A stretch of DNA of 64,000 bases from Terracoccus luteus. Its GTDB lineage: Bacteria; Actinomycetota; Actinomycetes; Actinomycetales; Dermatophilaceae. The DNA lies in contig NZ_RBXT01000001.1 of NCBI RefSeq assembly GCF_003635045.1, positions 2,046,001 through 2,110,000 of the forward strand, in the 5' to 3' direction. The position numbers and the translations under genes were made by a program. Below are positions 55,633 to 63,056 of this stretch, piece after piece. Position 1 is the stretch's first letter, and every line of letters begins with the position of its first letter. The notes beneath the pieces were generated by a model. It searched no databases. It was not told the origin of the DNA and worked only from the letters and a program-made list of their open reading frames with translations.

Positions 55633-56373
55633 TCACACCCCCAGGCGCACTGGTCGACCGTGCGAGGCCACGACCTGCTCCAGCTCGTCGGCGCGGGCGG
55701 GGTCGGTGCCCGCGAGGTGGGAGTGCAGGGCGGCGACGGTGTCGAAGCGGCGCTCGCCGTAGCCGGCCGACACGAAGCGCGCGTACGTCTGCTCGTCGAG
55801 GTCGAGGGCCGGGGCGAGGATGGCGGTGTTGTCGATGACGGCCGGGTAGCGGCGCGGGTCGACGCGGTACTGGCCGGGCTCGAGGCAGCCGCCCGACCGC
55901 AGCAGCAGGCCCAGCCGGTGGCCCCCGTCGCCGACGTGCAGGCGGGCCGCCACGGTGACGCCGCGGTCGGTGACGGGCACCCCGCGCACCCAGCGCAGCG
56001 TGACCGGGGGCAGGCCCGCGAACCCGTCGCGCCGGAAGGTGCGCATCATGTCGAGCGAGCGGGTGACCCGCTCGTCGAAGTGGTCCTCCAGCGACGTCGG
56101 CGTCTTCATGGCCCAAGGGCGGAACCGGGGCACCGCGACCTTCTCGAACCACAGGCGGTAGGGCTCGTCACGGGCGGCCGCGAGGAGCCGCTCCCGCGGC
56201 AGGTGCTCGTTCGCCTCGAGGAAGTCGTAGAAGCGGGCGCGGACGACGACGTCGTAGCGCAGAGGGCTGACGAGCGACTCGATGGCGATCGGCTCGCGGC
56301 CGACCGTCTTGGGCCGCCAGGTGAGGCCACGGCGAGCAGTGCGATGCAGAGTCGCCACCGCCGAACGCTTCAT
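55633..56373 (-). CDS. hypothetical protein in the sulfotransferase cluster
   Basis: A 246-aa soluble protein I do not recognise. It opens with KRSAVATLHRTARRGLTW, then REPIAIESLVSPLRYDVVVRARFYDFLEANE, WAMKTPTSLEDHFDERVTRS, and a later part with YRVDPRRYPAVIDNTAILAP and RFVSAGYGERRFDTVAALHSH. It has no signal peptide, membrane segment or P-loop. The basic residues and its place 128 bases upstream of sulfotransferase 4 on the same strand suggest a helper or kinase-like factor in the same pathway. It is divergent from the glycosyltransferase operon at 56552. No function is assigned. Confidence 0.6.
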   Translation of the reverse strand: MKRSAVATLHRTARRGLTWRPKTVGREPIAIESLVSPLRYDVVVRARFYDFLEANEHLPRERLLAAARDEPYRLWFEKVAVPRFRPWAMKTPTSLEDHFDERVTRSLDMMRTFRRDGFAGLPPVTLRWVRGVPVTDRGVTVAARLHVGDGGHRLGLLLRSGGCLEPGQYRVDPRRYPAVIDNTAILAPALDLDEQTYARFVSAGYGERRFDTVAALHSHLAGTDPARADELEQVVASHGRPVRLGV

Positions 56374-56551
56374 GGCCGCGAGTGTTCCAGACCCCGTGCG
56401 GCCGGGAGGGGGTTTCGGCCGATTGCCGTGGAAAGGCGGGCTTGCCCGCGGATCGCCTGTCGCCGGGCGGGCCTCCCCCTAGACTGCCGACGTCGTGCGG
56501 GGTCGATGTGGCCGCGCAGCGCCGTCCCGCGAGCACCAGTGAAGGCCTCCC

Positions 56552-57814
56552 GTGAGAATCCTGCACGTCAACAAGTACCTCTACCGCCGCGGCGGCGCGG
56601 AGGGCTACATGCTCGACGTGGCGCGGCTGCAGCGCGAGGCCGGCCACGAGGTCGAGCTCTTCGGCATGCAGCACCCCGAGAACCCGGCCGGCCTGCCCCT
56701 CGCGGACACCTTCCCCGGGCTCGTCGAGCTCGAGCCCGCCCCGGAGGGGCTGCGGGCCAAGGCCGCCGCCGCGGCGCGGATGCTGTGGTCGACCTCGAGC
56801 CGGTCGGGCCTGTCCGAGGCCATCCGCCGCTTCCGGCCCGACGTCGTGCACCTGCACAACGTCTACCACCAGCTCTCGCCGTCGGTGCTGCACGCGGTGC
56901 GTGACGCGGGGCTCCCGAGCGTCATGACCCTGCACGACTACAAGCTCGCCTGCCCCAGCTACCAGATGCTCGACCACGGCAAGCCGTGCGACGCGTGCGT
57001 CACGGGCTCCCCCGTCCAGGCGGCCCGCCGCCGGTGCAAGGACGGCTCGCTCACCGCGAGCACCCTGCTCGCCGTCGAGTCGACGCTGCACCGCGCCACC
57101 CGCGCCTACGCCCCTGTCACCGCCCTGGTCTGCCCCAGCGAGTTCCTCGCCGGCGTCATGCGGCAGGCCGGGGTGTTCCCCGAGCGCCTGCACGTCGTCC
57201 CGCACTTCGTGGCCCCGTCGGATGCCGCCCTGCCGGCCTCGCCGGGTCTCGGCTTCGTCTTCGGCGGGCGCCTCAGCCACGAGAAGGGCGTCGACACCCT
57301 CGTGCGGGCCGTGGGTCTGGCCCCGGACGTGCACCTCGACGTCGCGGGCGACGGACCGGAGCGCGCAGCGCTCGAAGCGCTGGCCGCCCAGTGCGCGCCG
57401 GGCCGGGTCCGCTTCCACGGCCGCATCGCCCGCGACGAGCTCGAGACCCTCATGCGCGGCTCGCTGGCCGGTGTCGTGCCGTCCCGCTGGTACGAGAACC
57501 AGCCCATGACGGTGCTCGAGTCGATGGGTGCCGGGGTGCCCGTCGTGGCGACGACGCTCGGCGGCCTCCCCGAGCTCGTGCGCGACGGCGTCGACGGGTG
57601 GACCGTCCCACCCGACGACCCGCAGGCCCTCGCGACCATCCTGCAGGCGGTCGCGGCCGACCCCGCCGAGGCCCGCCGCCGCGGTGCCGTCGGCCGAGAG
57701 CGCATGCTGCGCGACTTCTCCGCCGACGTGCACGTCGAGCGGCTCGACGAGCTCTACCGCGAGTGCCGGGCCGTCGTGGCACGCACCTCGACCACGACGG
57801 CGGTGACGGCGTGA
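56552..57814 (+). CDS. glycosyltransferase family 4
   Basis: A 420-aa GT-B enzyme. The N-half begins RILHVNKYLYRRGGAEGYML with the GGAE loop and has VVHLHNVYHQLSPSVLHAVR and TLHDYKLACPSYQM, common in WcaL/Wbu-type family 4 members with a Cys-rich insert (PCDACVTGS). The donor half shows GFVFGGRLSHEKGVDTLVRA and SRWYENQPMTVLESMGAGVPVVATTLGG with the E-x7-E motif. The start is GTG 56552. Its stop overlaps the start of sulfotransferase 5, so glycosylation and sulfation are co-translated. Sugar donor unknown. Confidence 0.9.
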   Translation: MRILHVNKYLYRRGGAEGYMLDVARLQREAGHEVELFGMQHPENPAGLPLADTFPGLVELEPAPEGLRAKAAAAARMLWSTSSRSGLSEAIRRFRPDVVHLHNVYHQLSPSVLHAVRDAGLPSVMTLHDYKLACPSYQMLDHGKPCDACVTGSPVQAARRRCKDGSLTASTLLAVESTLHRATRAYAPVTALVCPSEFLAGVMRQAGVFPERLHVVPHFVAPSDAALPASPGLGFVFGGRLSHEKGVDTLVRAVGLAPDVHLDVAGDGPERAALEALAAQCAPGRVRFHGRIARDELETLMRGSLAGVVPSRWYENQPMTVLESMGAGVPVVATTLGGLPELVRDGVDGWTVPPDDPQALATILQAVAADPAEARRRGAVGRERMLRDFSADVHVERLDELYRECRAVVARTSTTTAVTA

Positions 57815-58896
57815 GCGCGCTCGGTTCGGCACCGGCATCCGACCCCCTCGGCGACGGGCACGGTGACCCGGGCGAGGCTCCGGTGCGCGTGCTGTACTTC
57901 ACCGGCAGCGGGCGCAGCGGCACGACCGTCATCAACAACATCCTCGGCCAGCTGCCCGGCGCGTTCGCGTGCGGCGAGCTGCGCTACCTCTGGCGACGGG
58001 GGGTGGTCGAGGACCACCTCTGCGCGTGCGGCGAGACGTTCGCCGAGTGCCCGGTGTGGAGCGCGGTCATGGCCTCGCCCGGTCGCCCGGGTTCCGTTGC
58101 GGGCGAGCCGATCTCGGCCGACGAGGCGGCGGGTGTCGCGGCACGGCTGCTGAACCGGCTCGCCAGCCGACGAGTGCCGGCGATGCTGGCCCGCCGCGTG
58201 GTGGGGCGCACCCCCGTTCCACCGCACCCCGACGACGCGACCGTCCACTGGCTCTACCGGTCGGTGGCCCGGCACACCGGCGGCGCGCTCGTCGTCGACA
58301 GCAGCAAGCTGCCGCCGTACGGTCTGCTGCTGCACCAGCTGCCCGGTGTCGAGGTGCTGCACCTGCACGTCGTGCGCGACTCCCGTGCCACCGCGTTCTC
58401 GTGGCAGCGCACCAAGCCGACACTCGACCACGCCGGCGGCGACCAGGTCATGCCCAAGCTGATGTTCTGGAAGAGCTCGCTGCTCTGGGCCTGGTGGAAC
58501 ACCCTGACGGTCGCGCTGTGGGGCCGCTCCCCCGGCTACCTCCGCGTCCGGTACGAGGACTTCGTCGCCGACCCGAGAGGTGTCATGCAGACCATCGCCG
58601 AGTGGGCCGGCCTGCCGGCCGACGACCTCCCCTTCGAGACGCCGACGAGCGTGCGCATGGCGCCGACCCACTCGGTCGCGGGCAACCCGTCGCGCCACTC
58701 GCGCGGGGCGGTCGAGATCCGCTCCGACGACGAGTGGACGCGGGCCATGCCCACCCGCGACCGTCGCCTCGTGACGGCGATGACGGCCGCCGTGCTGCTC
58801 GGCTTCGGCTACTCCCTGCGCGCCGGGGCCGTCGCCGCCGTGCGCGGCGGTGGCTCGTCGACGCGAGAGCGCCTGAGCGGCAAGGGGGTCCGCTGA
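57811..58896 (+). CDS. sulfotransferase 5
   Basis: A 361-aa sulfotransferase. The phosphosulfate loop is YFTGSGRSGTTVINNIL (residues 29-45), and the 3'-phosphate motif is LHVVRDSRATAFSW. The middle has a cysteine-rich CGELRYLWRRG and LCACGETFAECPVWSAVM, with cysteines that could bind a metal or form a disulphide. VVDSSKLPPYGLLL is the conserved downstream block (general base region). This branch is widespread in actinobacteria next to family 4 glycosyltransferases. GTG 57811 overlaps the preceding stop, and its TGA overlaps the next ATG (TGATG). Confidence 0.9.
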   Translation: MSALGSAPASDPLGDGHGDPGEAPVRVLYFTGSGRSGTTVINNILGQLPGAFACGELRYLWRRGVVEDHLCACGETFAECPVWSAVMASPGRPGSVAGEPISADEAAGVAARLLNRLASRRVPAMLARRVVGRTPVPPHPDDATVHWLYRSVARHTGGALVVDSSKLPPYGLLLHQLPGVEVLHLHVVRDSRATAFSWQRTKPTLDHAGGDQVMPKLMFWKSSLLWAWWNTLTVALWGRSPGYLRVRYEDFVADPRGVMQTIAEWAGLPADDLPFETPTSVRMAPTHSVAGNPSRHSRGAVEIRSDDEWTRAMPTRDRRLVTAMTAAVLLGFGYSLRAGAVAAVRGGGSSTRERLSGKGVR

Positions 58897-59783
58897 TGTT
58901 CGCCCTCGTCACCGGCACCGGCCGCTGCGGCTCCACCCTCGTGCACGAGCTCATCGCCCGGCACCCGCAGACCGGGTTCGTCACCAACGTCGACGACCTC
59001 GGCGTGCAGCGAACGACCCGCCGGCAGGTCGACCTGTGGCGGCGGATGCCGGCCGCGGTGACCCAGAAGGGGCGGGCGCGGTTCGCGCCCTCCGAGGCCT
59101 ACCGCGTGCTGGGCCGGGAGGTGTCGCCGCTCGTGGTCGACCCCGCCGCCGACCTGCGCGAGGACGACCTCACGCCGTGGCTCGAGGAGCGGCTGCGCCG
59201 CTTCGTCCGCGAGCGTGACGAGCGCATCGGCCTGCCCGTGTTCCTGCACAAGCTGACCGGGTGGCCCCGGGCCGGCCTGCTCTCGGCCGCGTTCCCCGAC
59301 GCCCGTTTCGTCCACGTCGTGCGAGACGGGCGGGCGGTCGCGAACTCGTGGCTGCAGATGCCCTGGTGGAAGGGTCACCTCGGCCCGCAGGGCTGGCACT
59401 TCGGACCGTTGCCGGCCGAGCTCGACGAGCTGTGGTCGCAGCACGGCCGCACCCAGCCGGTGCTCGCGGGCCTGGCCTGGCGGATGCTCGTCGACGCCCA
59501 CGACGACGCCGCCGCGGGCCTCGGTGACCGGTGGATCACCGTGCGGCACGAGGACGTCCTGCGCGACCCGCGCACCGAGCTGACCCGCATCCTGCAGCAC
59601 TTCGGCCTCGGCTGGAACGACGAGTTCGCCTCGGGCGTGGACAGGTACGCCCTGCACGAGGAGCGCACGCAGGCCTACCGCGACGACCTCGGCGGGCGTC
59701 ACGTCGCCGCGCTCGAGGCCGTCATGGCGCAGCAGCTGACGCGCCACGGCTACGACCTGTCGTCGGTGGCCGCGGGCACCTGA
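58896..59783 (+). CDS. sulfotransferase 6
   Basis: A 295-aa sulfotransferase. The loop is at the extreme N-terminus (VTGTGRCGSTLVHELIARHP, residues 5-24), and the 3'-phosphate motif is FVHVVRDGRAVANSWLQMPW. LPVFLHKLTGWPRAGLLSAAF lies between. It differs from sulfotransferases 1-5 in lacking any N-terminal extension. ATG 58896 shares a base with the previous TGA, so it is translationally coupled to sulfotransferase 5. It is followed by a very strong hairpin that separates it from convergent cysN. Confidence 0.9.
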   Translation: MFALVTGTGRCGSTLVHELIARHPQTGFVTNVDDLGVQRTTRRQVDLWRRMPAAVTQKGRARFAPSEAYRVLGREVSPLVVDPAADLREDDLTPWLEERLRRFVRERDERIGLPVFLHKLTGWPRAGLLSAAFPDARFVHVVRDGRAVANSWLQMPWWKGHLGPQGWHFGPLPAELDELWSQHGRTQPVLAGLAWRMLVDAHDDAAAGLGDRWITVRHEDVLRDPRTELTRILQHFGLGWNDEFASGVDRYALHEERTQAYRDDLGGRHVAALEAVMAQQLTRHGYDLSSVAAGT

Positions 59784-59800
59784 GAGCCCAGCCAGACGCA

Positions 59801-59839
59801 CGGATGCCGGTCCGCTCGGTGCGAGCGGACCGGCATCCG
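59801..59839. terminator. 18-bp-stem terminator built from the GGATGCC motif
   Basis: A perfect 18-bp stem with a 3-base loop (GTG) between the convergent sulfotransferase 6 and cysN genes. The stem begins CGGATGCCGG and ends CCGGCATCCG, so its outer part is an inverted pair of the recurrent heptamer. It should terminate both operons. Confidence 0.85.
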
Positions 59840-59865
59840 GTCTCGTCGGGGTGGCCCCGAGGGGC

Positions 59866-61122
59866 TCAGCTGACGGTGGTGATCATGCCCGCGGCGACGG
59901 TGCGGTTGGTGGCCTCGTCGACGAGCACGAAGCCGCCGGTGTTGCGGTTGCGGGTGTAGTCGTCGGCCATGAGCGGCACCGTCGTGCGCAGGCGCACGCG
60001 GCCGATCTCGTTGAGCGACAACGCCGTCGCCTCCTCGTCGCGGTGCAGCGAGTTGACGTCGAGGCGGTACTGCAGCTGCTTGACGATGGTGCGCGCCGAG
60101 CGGGTGGTGTGCTTGATGGCGTACTTGCCACCGAGGCGCATCGGGCTCGACTCGTCCATCCAGCAGATCATCGCGTCGATGTCCTGCGCGACGGCCGGCT
60201 GGTTGTGCGGGCGGCAGATCATGTCGCCGCGCGAGACGTCGATCTCGTCCTCGAGGCGCACCGTCACCGACATGGGCGGGAAGGCCTCGTCGACCTCGCC
60301 GTCGGCGGTCTCGACGGCGAGGATGCGGCTGGTGAAGCCCGAGGGCAGCACCATGACCTCGTCGCCCTTCTTGAGCACGCCGCCCATGACCTGGCCCGCG
60401 TAGCCGCGGTAGTCGTGCCAGTCGTCGGACTGCGGGCGGATGACGTACTGCACCGGGAAGCGGACGTCGATGAGGTTGCGGTCGCTCGCGACGTGCACGT
60501 TCTCGAGGTGGTGCAGCAGGCTCGGCCCGTCGTACCACGGCATGTTGTCGGAGCGGCTGACGACGTTGTCGCCGGCGAGCGCCGAGACGGGCATGACGGT
60601 GAGGTCGGGGACGCGCAGCTTGGCCGCGAACTGGGTGAACTCGTCGCGGATGCTCTCGTAGACCTCCTGCGAGTAGTCGACGAGGTCCATCTTGTTGACG
60701 ACGAGCACGAGGTGCGGCACCTGCAGCAGGGTGGCGAGGAAGGCGTGCCGGCGGCTCTGCTCGACGAGACCCTTGCGGGCGTCGACGAGGATGAGCGCGA
60801 GGTCGGCCGTCGAGGCCCCCGTCACCATGTTGCGGGTGTACTGGATGTGCCCCGGGGTGTCGGCGATGATGAACTTGCGGTTGGGCGTGGCGAAGTAGCG
60901 GTAGGCCACGTCGATCGTGATGCCCTGCTCGCGCTCGGCGCGGAGGCCGTCGGTGAGCAGCGCGAGGTTGACGTGCTCGTCGCCGCGGTCCTTGCTCGCC
61001 CGCTCGACGGCGTCGATCTGGTCCTGGAAGACCGTCTTGGTGTCGTACAGCAGGCGCCCGATGAGCGTGCTCTTGCCGTCGTCGACCGAGCCGGCGGTCG
61101 CGAACCTCAGGATGTCCATCAT
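59866..61122 (-). CDS. cysN: sulfate adenylyltransferase GTPase subunit CysN
   Basis: A 418-aa EF-Tu-like GTPase that drives ATP sulfurylase. G1 is ATAGSVDDGKSTLIGRLL (residues 9-26), then AEREQGITIDVAYRYF (G2), DTPGHIQYTRNM (G3), NKMDLVDYS (G4) and VSALAGDNV (G5). Beta-barrel domains follow to the C-terminus (VRLEDEIDVSRGDMI, NEIGRVRLRTTVPL). There is no APS kinase fused behind it, consistent with the separate cysC at 31-33 kb. ATG 61122 follows the cysD stop by 2 bases. In this locus it supplies APS for PAPS and the six sulfotransferases. Confidence 0.96.
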   Translation of the reverse strand: MMDILRFATAGSVDDGKSTLIGRLLYDTKTVFQDQIDAVERASKDRGDEHVNLALLTDGLRAEREQGITIDVAYRYFATPNRKFIIADTPGHIQYTRNMVTGASTADLALILVDARKGLVEQSRRHAFLATLLQVPHLVLVVNKMDLVDYSQEVYESIRDEFTQFAAKLRVPDLTVMPVSALAGDNVVSRSDNMPWYDGPSLLHHLENVHVASDRNLIDVRFPVQYVIRPQSDDWHDYRGYAGQVMGGVLKKGDEVMVLPSGFTSRILAVETADGEVDEAFPPMSVTVRLEDEIDVSRGDMICRPHNQPAVAQDIDAMICWMDESSPMRLGGKYAIKHTTRSARTIVKQLQYRLDVNSLHRDEEATALSLNEIGRVRLRTTVPLMADDYTRNRNTGGFVLVDEATNRTVAAGMITTVS

Positions 61123-61124
61123 GT

Positions 61125-62042
61125 TTAGAAGTACCCCTCACGCTTGCGGTCTTCCATGGCCGCCTCGCTGAACTTGTCGTCTCCGCGGGTGGCGCCCCGC
61201 TCGGTCACGCGGGTGGAGGCGACCTCGTCGATGACGAGGTCGACCGTGTCGGCCTGCGAGCGCACCGCGGCGGTGAGGCTCGCGTCGCCGACGGTGCGGT
61301 AGCGCACGATCTCGGTGAAGACCGTCTCCTGCGGGCGCGGCTGCTTGTGCTCGTGCACGGCGAACAGCATGCCGTCGCGCTCGAAGACGTCGCGCTCGTG
61401 GGCGTAGTAGATCGAGGGCAGCTCGATCTCCTCGCGCTTGATGTAGTGCCAGATGTCGAGCTCGGTCCAGTTCGAGAGCGGGAAGACGCGGATGCTCTCC
61501 CCCGCGTGGATGCGCCCGTTGTAGAGGCTCCACAGCTCGGGGCGCTGGTTCTTGGGGTCCCACTGGCCGAACTCGTCGCGGAAGGAGTACATGCGCTCCT
61601 TGGCCCGCGCCTTGTCCTCGTCGCGCCGCGCGCCGCCAAAGATGGCGGTGAAGCGGTGCTTGTCGAGGGCGTCGAGCAGCACCGGCGTCTGGATGCGGTT
61701 GCGGGTGCCGTCGGGCGGCTCGACGACCTGGCCGGCGTCGATGGCCTCCTGCACGCTCGCGACGATGAGCTGCACCTTGAGCTCGGCGACGCGCTGGTCG
61801 CGGAAGGCGAGCACCTCGTCGAAGTTGTGGCCCGTGTCGACGTGCATGACGGCGAACGGGATGCGCGCCGGGTAGAAGGCCTTCTCGGCCAGGCGCAGCA
61901 TGACGATGGAGTCCTTGCCGCCGGAGAAGAGCAGCACGGGCCGCTCGAACTCGGCGACGACCTCGCGCATGACGAAGATGGACTCCGCCTCGAGCACGTC
62001 GAGCTGGCTCAGCTGGTAGTCGTGCGTTGGGGATGTGGTCAC
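61125..62042 (-). CDS. cysD: sulfate adenylyltransferase catalytic subunit CysD
   Basis: A 305-aa PP-loop ATP sulfurylase subunit. Marks are ESIFVMREVVAEFERPVLLF, the PP-loop SGGKDSIVMLRLA (40-52), MHVDTGHNFDEVLAFRD, FGGARRDEDKARAKER and LSNWTELDIWHYIKREEI. With CysN it forms adenylylsulfate from ATP and sulfate. GTG 62042 overlaps the cysQ stop by 4 bases, so cysQ-cysD-cysN is one coupled operon. Full length and no anomalies. Confidence 0.96.
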   Translation of the reverse strand: MTTSPTHDYQLSQLDVLEAESIFVMREVVAEFERPVLLFSGGKDSIVMLRLAEKAFYPARIPFAVMHVDTGHNFDEVLAFRDQRVAELKVQLIVASVQEAIDAGQVVEPPDGTRNRIQTPVLLDALDKHRFTAIFGGARRDEDKARAKERMYSFRDEFGQWDPKNQRPELWSLYNGRIHAGESIRVFPLSNWTELDIWHYIKREEIELPSIYYAHERDVFERDGMLFAVHEHKQPRPQETVFTEIVRYRTVGDASLTAAVRSQADTVDLVIDEVASTRVTERGATRGDDKFSEAAMEDRKREGYF

Positions 62043-62803
62043 GGTGTGGCGTCCTCGTGGATCAGGGATGAGACGGTGTCGAGCAGCAGCCCGGCGTGCT
62101 GGGGCCGACAGATGAGCAGGTCGGGCAACAGCGGGTCGGGCTGGTTGTACCGCAGGGGGGAGCCGTCGATGCGGCTCGCGTGCAGGCCGGAGGCGAGCGC
62201 GACGGCGACGGGCGCGGCGGAGTCCCACTCGTACTGGCCACCGGCGTGCACGTAGGCGTCGACGACGCCGTCGAGCAGGGCGGTCGCCTTGATGCCGGCC
62301 GAGCCCATCGGCACGAGCTCGGCGCCGAGCCTCTCGGCCAGGCTGTTGACGAAGGCGGGCGGCCGCGAACGGCTCACCGCCAGGCGCAGGGGGCCCTCCC
62401 CGGCATCCGGTACCGGCGCGGGCTCACCCGTCGTGAAGCTGCGCCCCCGTGCGGGTCGCGCCACGGCGCCGGCCACGAGCTCGCCGCGCTCCCAGAGGGC
62501 GACGTGCACCGCCCAGTCGTCGCGGGGCTTCTCGGAGTACTCACGGGTGCCGTCGAGCGGGTCGACGATCCACACGCGGTCGGCCGTCAGCCGGACGGGG
62601 TCGTCCTTGCCCTCCTCGCTGAGCACCGCGTCGTCGGGGCGCAGCCGCGCCAGCTCGCGCACGAGGTACTCGTGCGCGCCGCGGTCACCCTCCGCCTTCA
62701 GGGATGCCGGGTCGTCGAGCCGGGTGCGCAGGCGCAGCAACACCTGCCCCGCACCCTCGGCCAACGTCCGAGCGACGTCGTGGTCGTCCATGCTGTCGTC
62801 CAT
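62039..62803 (-). CDS. cysQ: 3'(2'),5'-bisphosphate nucleotidase CysQ
   Basis: A 254-aa inositol monophosphatase-superfamily enzyme. Metal-binding motifs are AVLSEEGKDDP (59-69), WIVDPLDGTREYSEKP (78-93) and YEWDSAAPVAVAL near residue 205. It converts PAP, the product left after sulfate transfer, to AMP and so relieves inhibition of sulfotransferases; related enzymes can also act on PAPS. It is the first gene of the cysQDN operon, coupled to cysD. Its presence next to many sulfotransferases makes PAP recycling the likely function. Confidence 0.9.
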   Translation of the reverse strand: MDDSMDDHDVARTLAEGAGQVLLRLRTRLDDPASLKAEGDRGAHEYLVRELARLRPDDAVLSEEGKDDPVRLTADRVWIVDPLDGTREYSEKPRDDWAVHVALWERGELVAGAVARPARGRSFTTGEPAPVPDAGEGPLRLAVSRSRPPAFVNSLAERLGAELVPMGSAGIKATALLDGVVDAYVHAGGQYEWDSAAPVAVALASGLHASRIDGSPLRYNQPDPLLPDLLICRPQHAGLLLDTVSSLIHEDATP

Positions 62804-63056
62804 CGCTCTCCTCAGGGCTAGACGCGCACACCGTACCGGGCGCCCCGCACGCTCTGCAGGGGATCACCGGAACGTGGCCAAACGGCCGATTTCGGTGGTG
62901 AGATACCGCGGTTGCGCCGCAAGCGCCCCGATTTCGTCGTTTCGCAAACGTTCAACCACTCGCCACGTACGATCTGCAGCGGGGAATCAACGAGGGCGGT
63001 GGGACGCCCCCGTACGGAGCGGCGCGAGCTGCACAGACTTTGGGGGAAACGTTTAC
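62804..63056. promoter_or_regulatory. divergent promoter region between cysQ and a glycosyltransferase
   Basis: A 253-bp, comparatively AT-rich gap. The segment 62890-62975 (CCGATTTCGTCGTTTCGC and the following TACGAT at 62968-62973) is the likely promoter zone for the plus-strand gene; TACGAT would be its -10. Just before that gene, GGGGGAAA occurs twice (about 63041 and 63062), the first acting as ribosome site. No known sulfur riboswitch pattern is recognisable. Confidence 0.45.

Noticed and set aside
51208-59783. Interpretation as a polyketide or peptide secondary-metabolite cluster with tailoring sulfotransferases
   Set aside because: No synthase, carrier protein or tailoring oxygenase is present; neighbours are polymer assembly and cell-surface genes.
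62804-63056. Sulfur-related riboswitch upstream of cysQDN
   Set aside because: No SAM or other known aptamer core was recognisable; only promoter-like AT-richer DNA and small inverted repeats.
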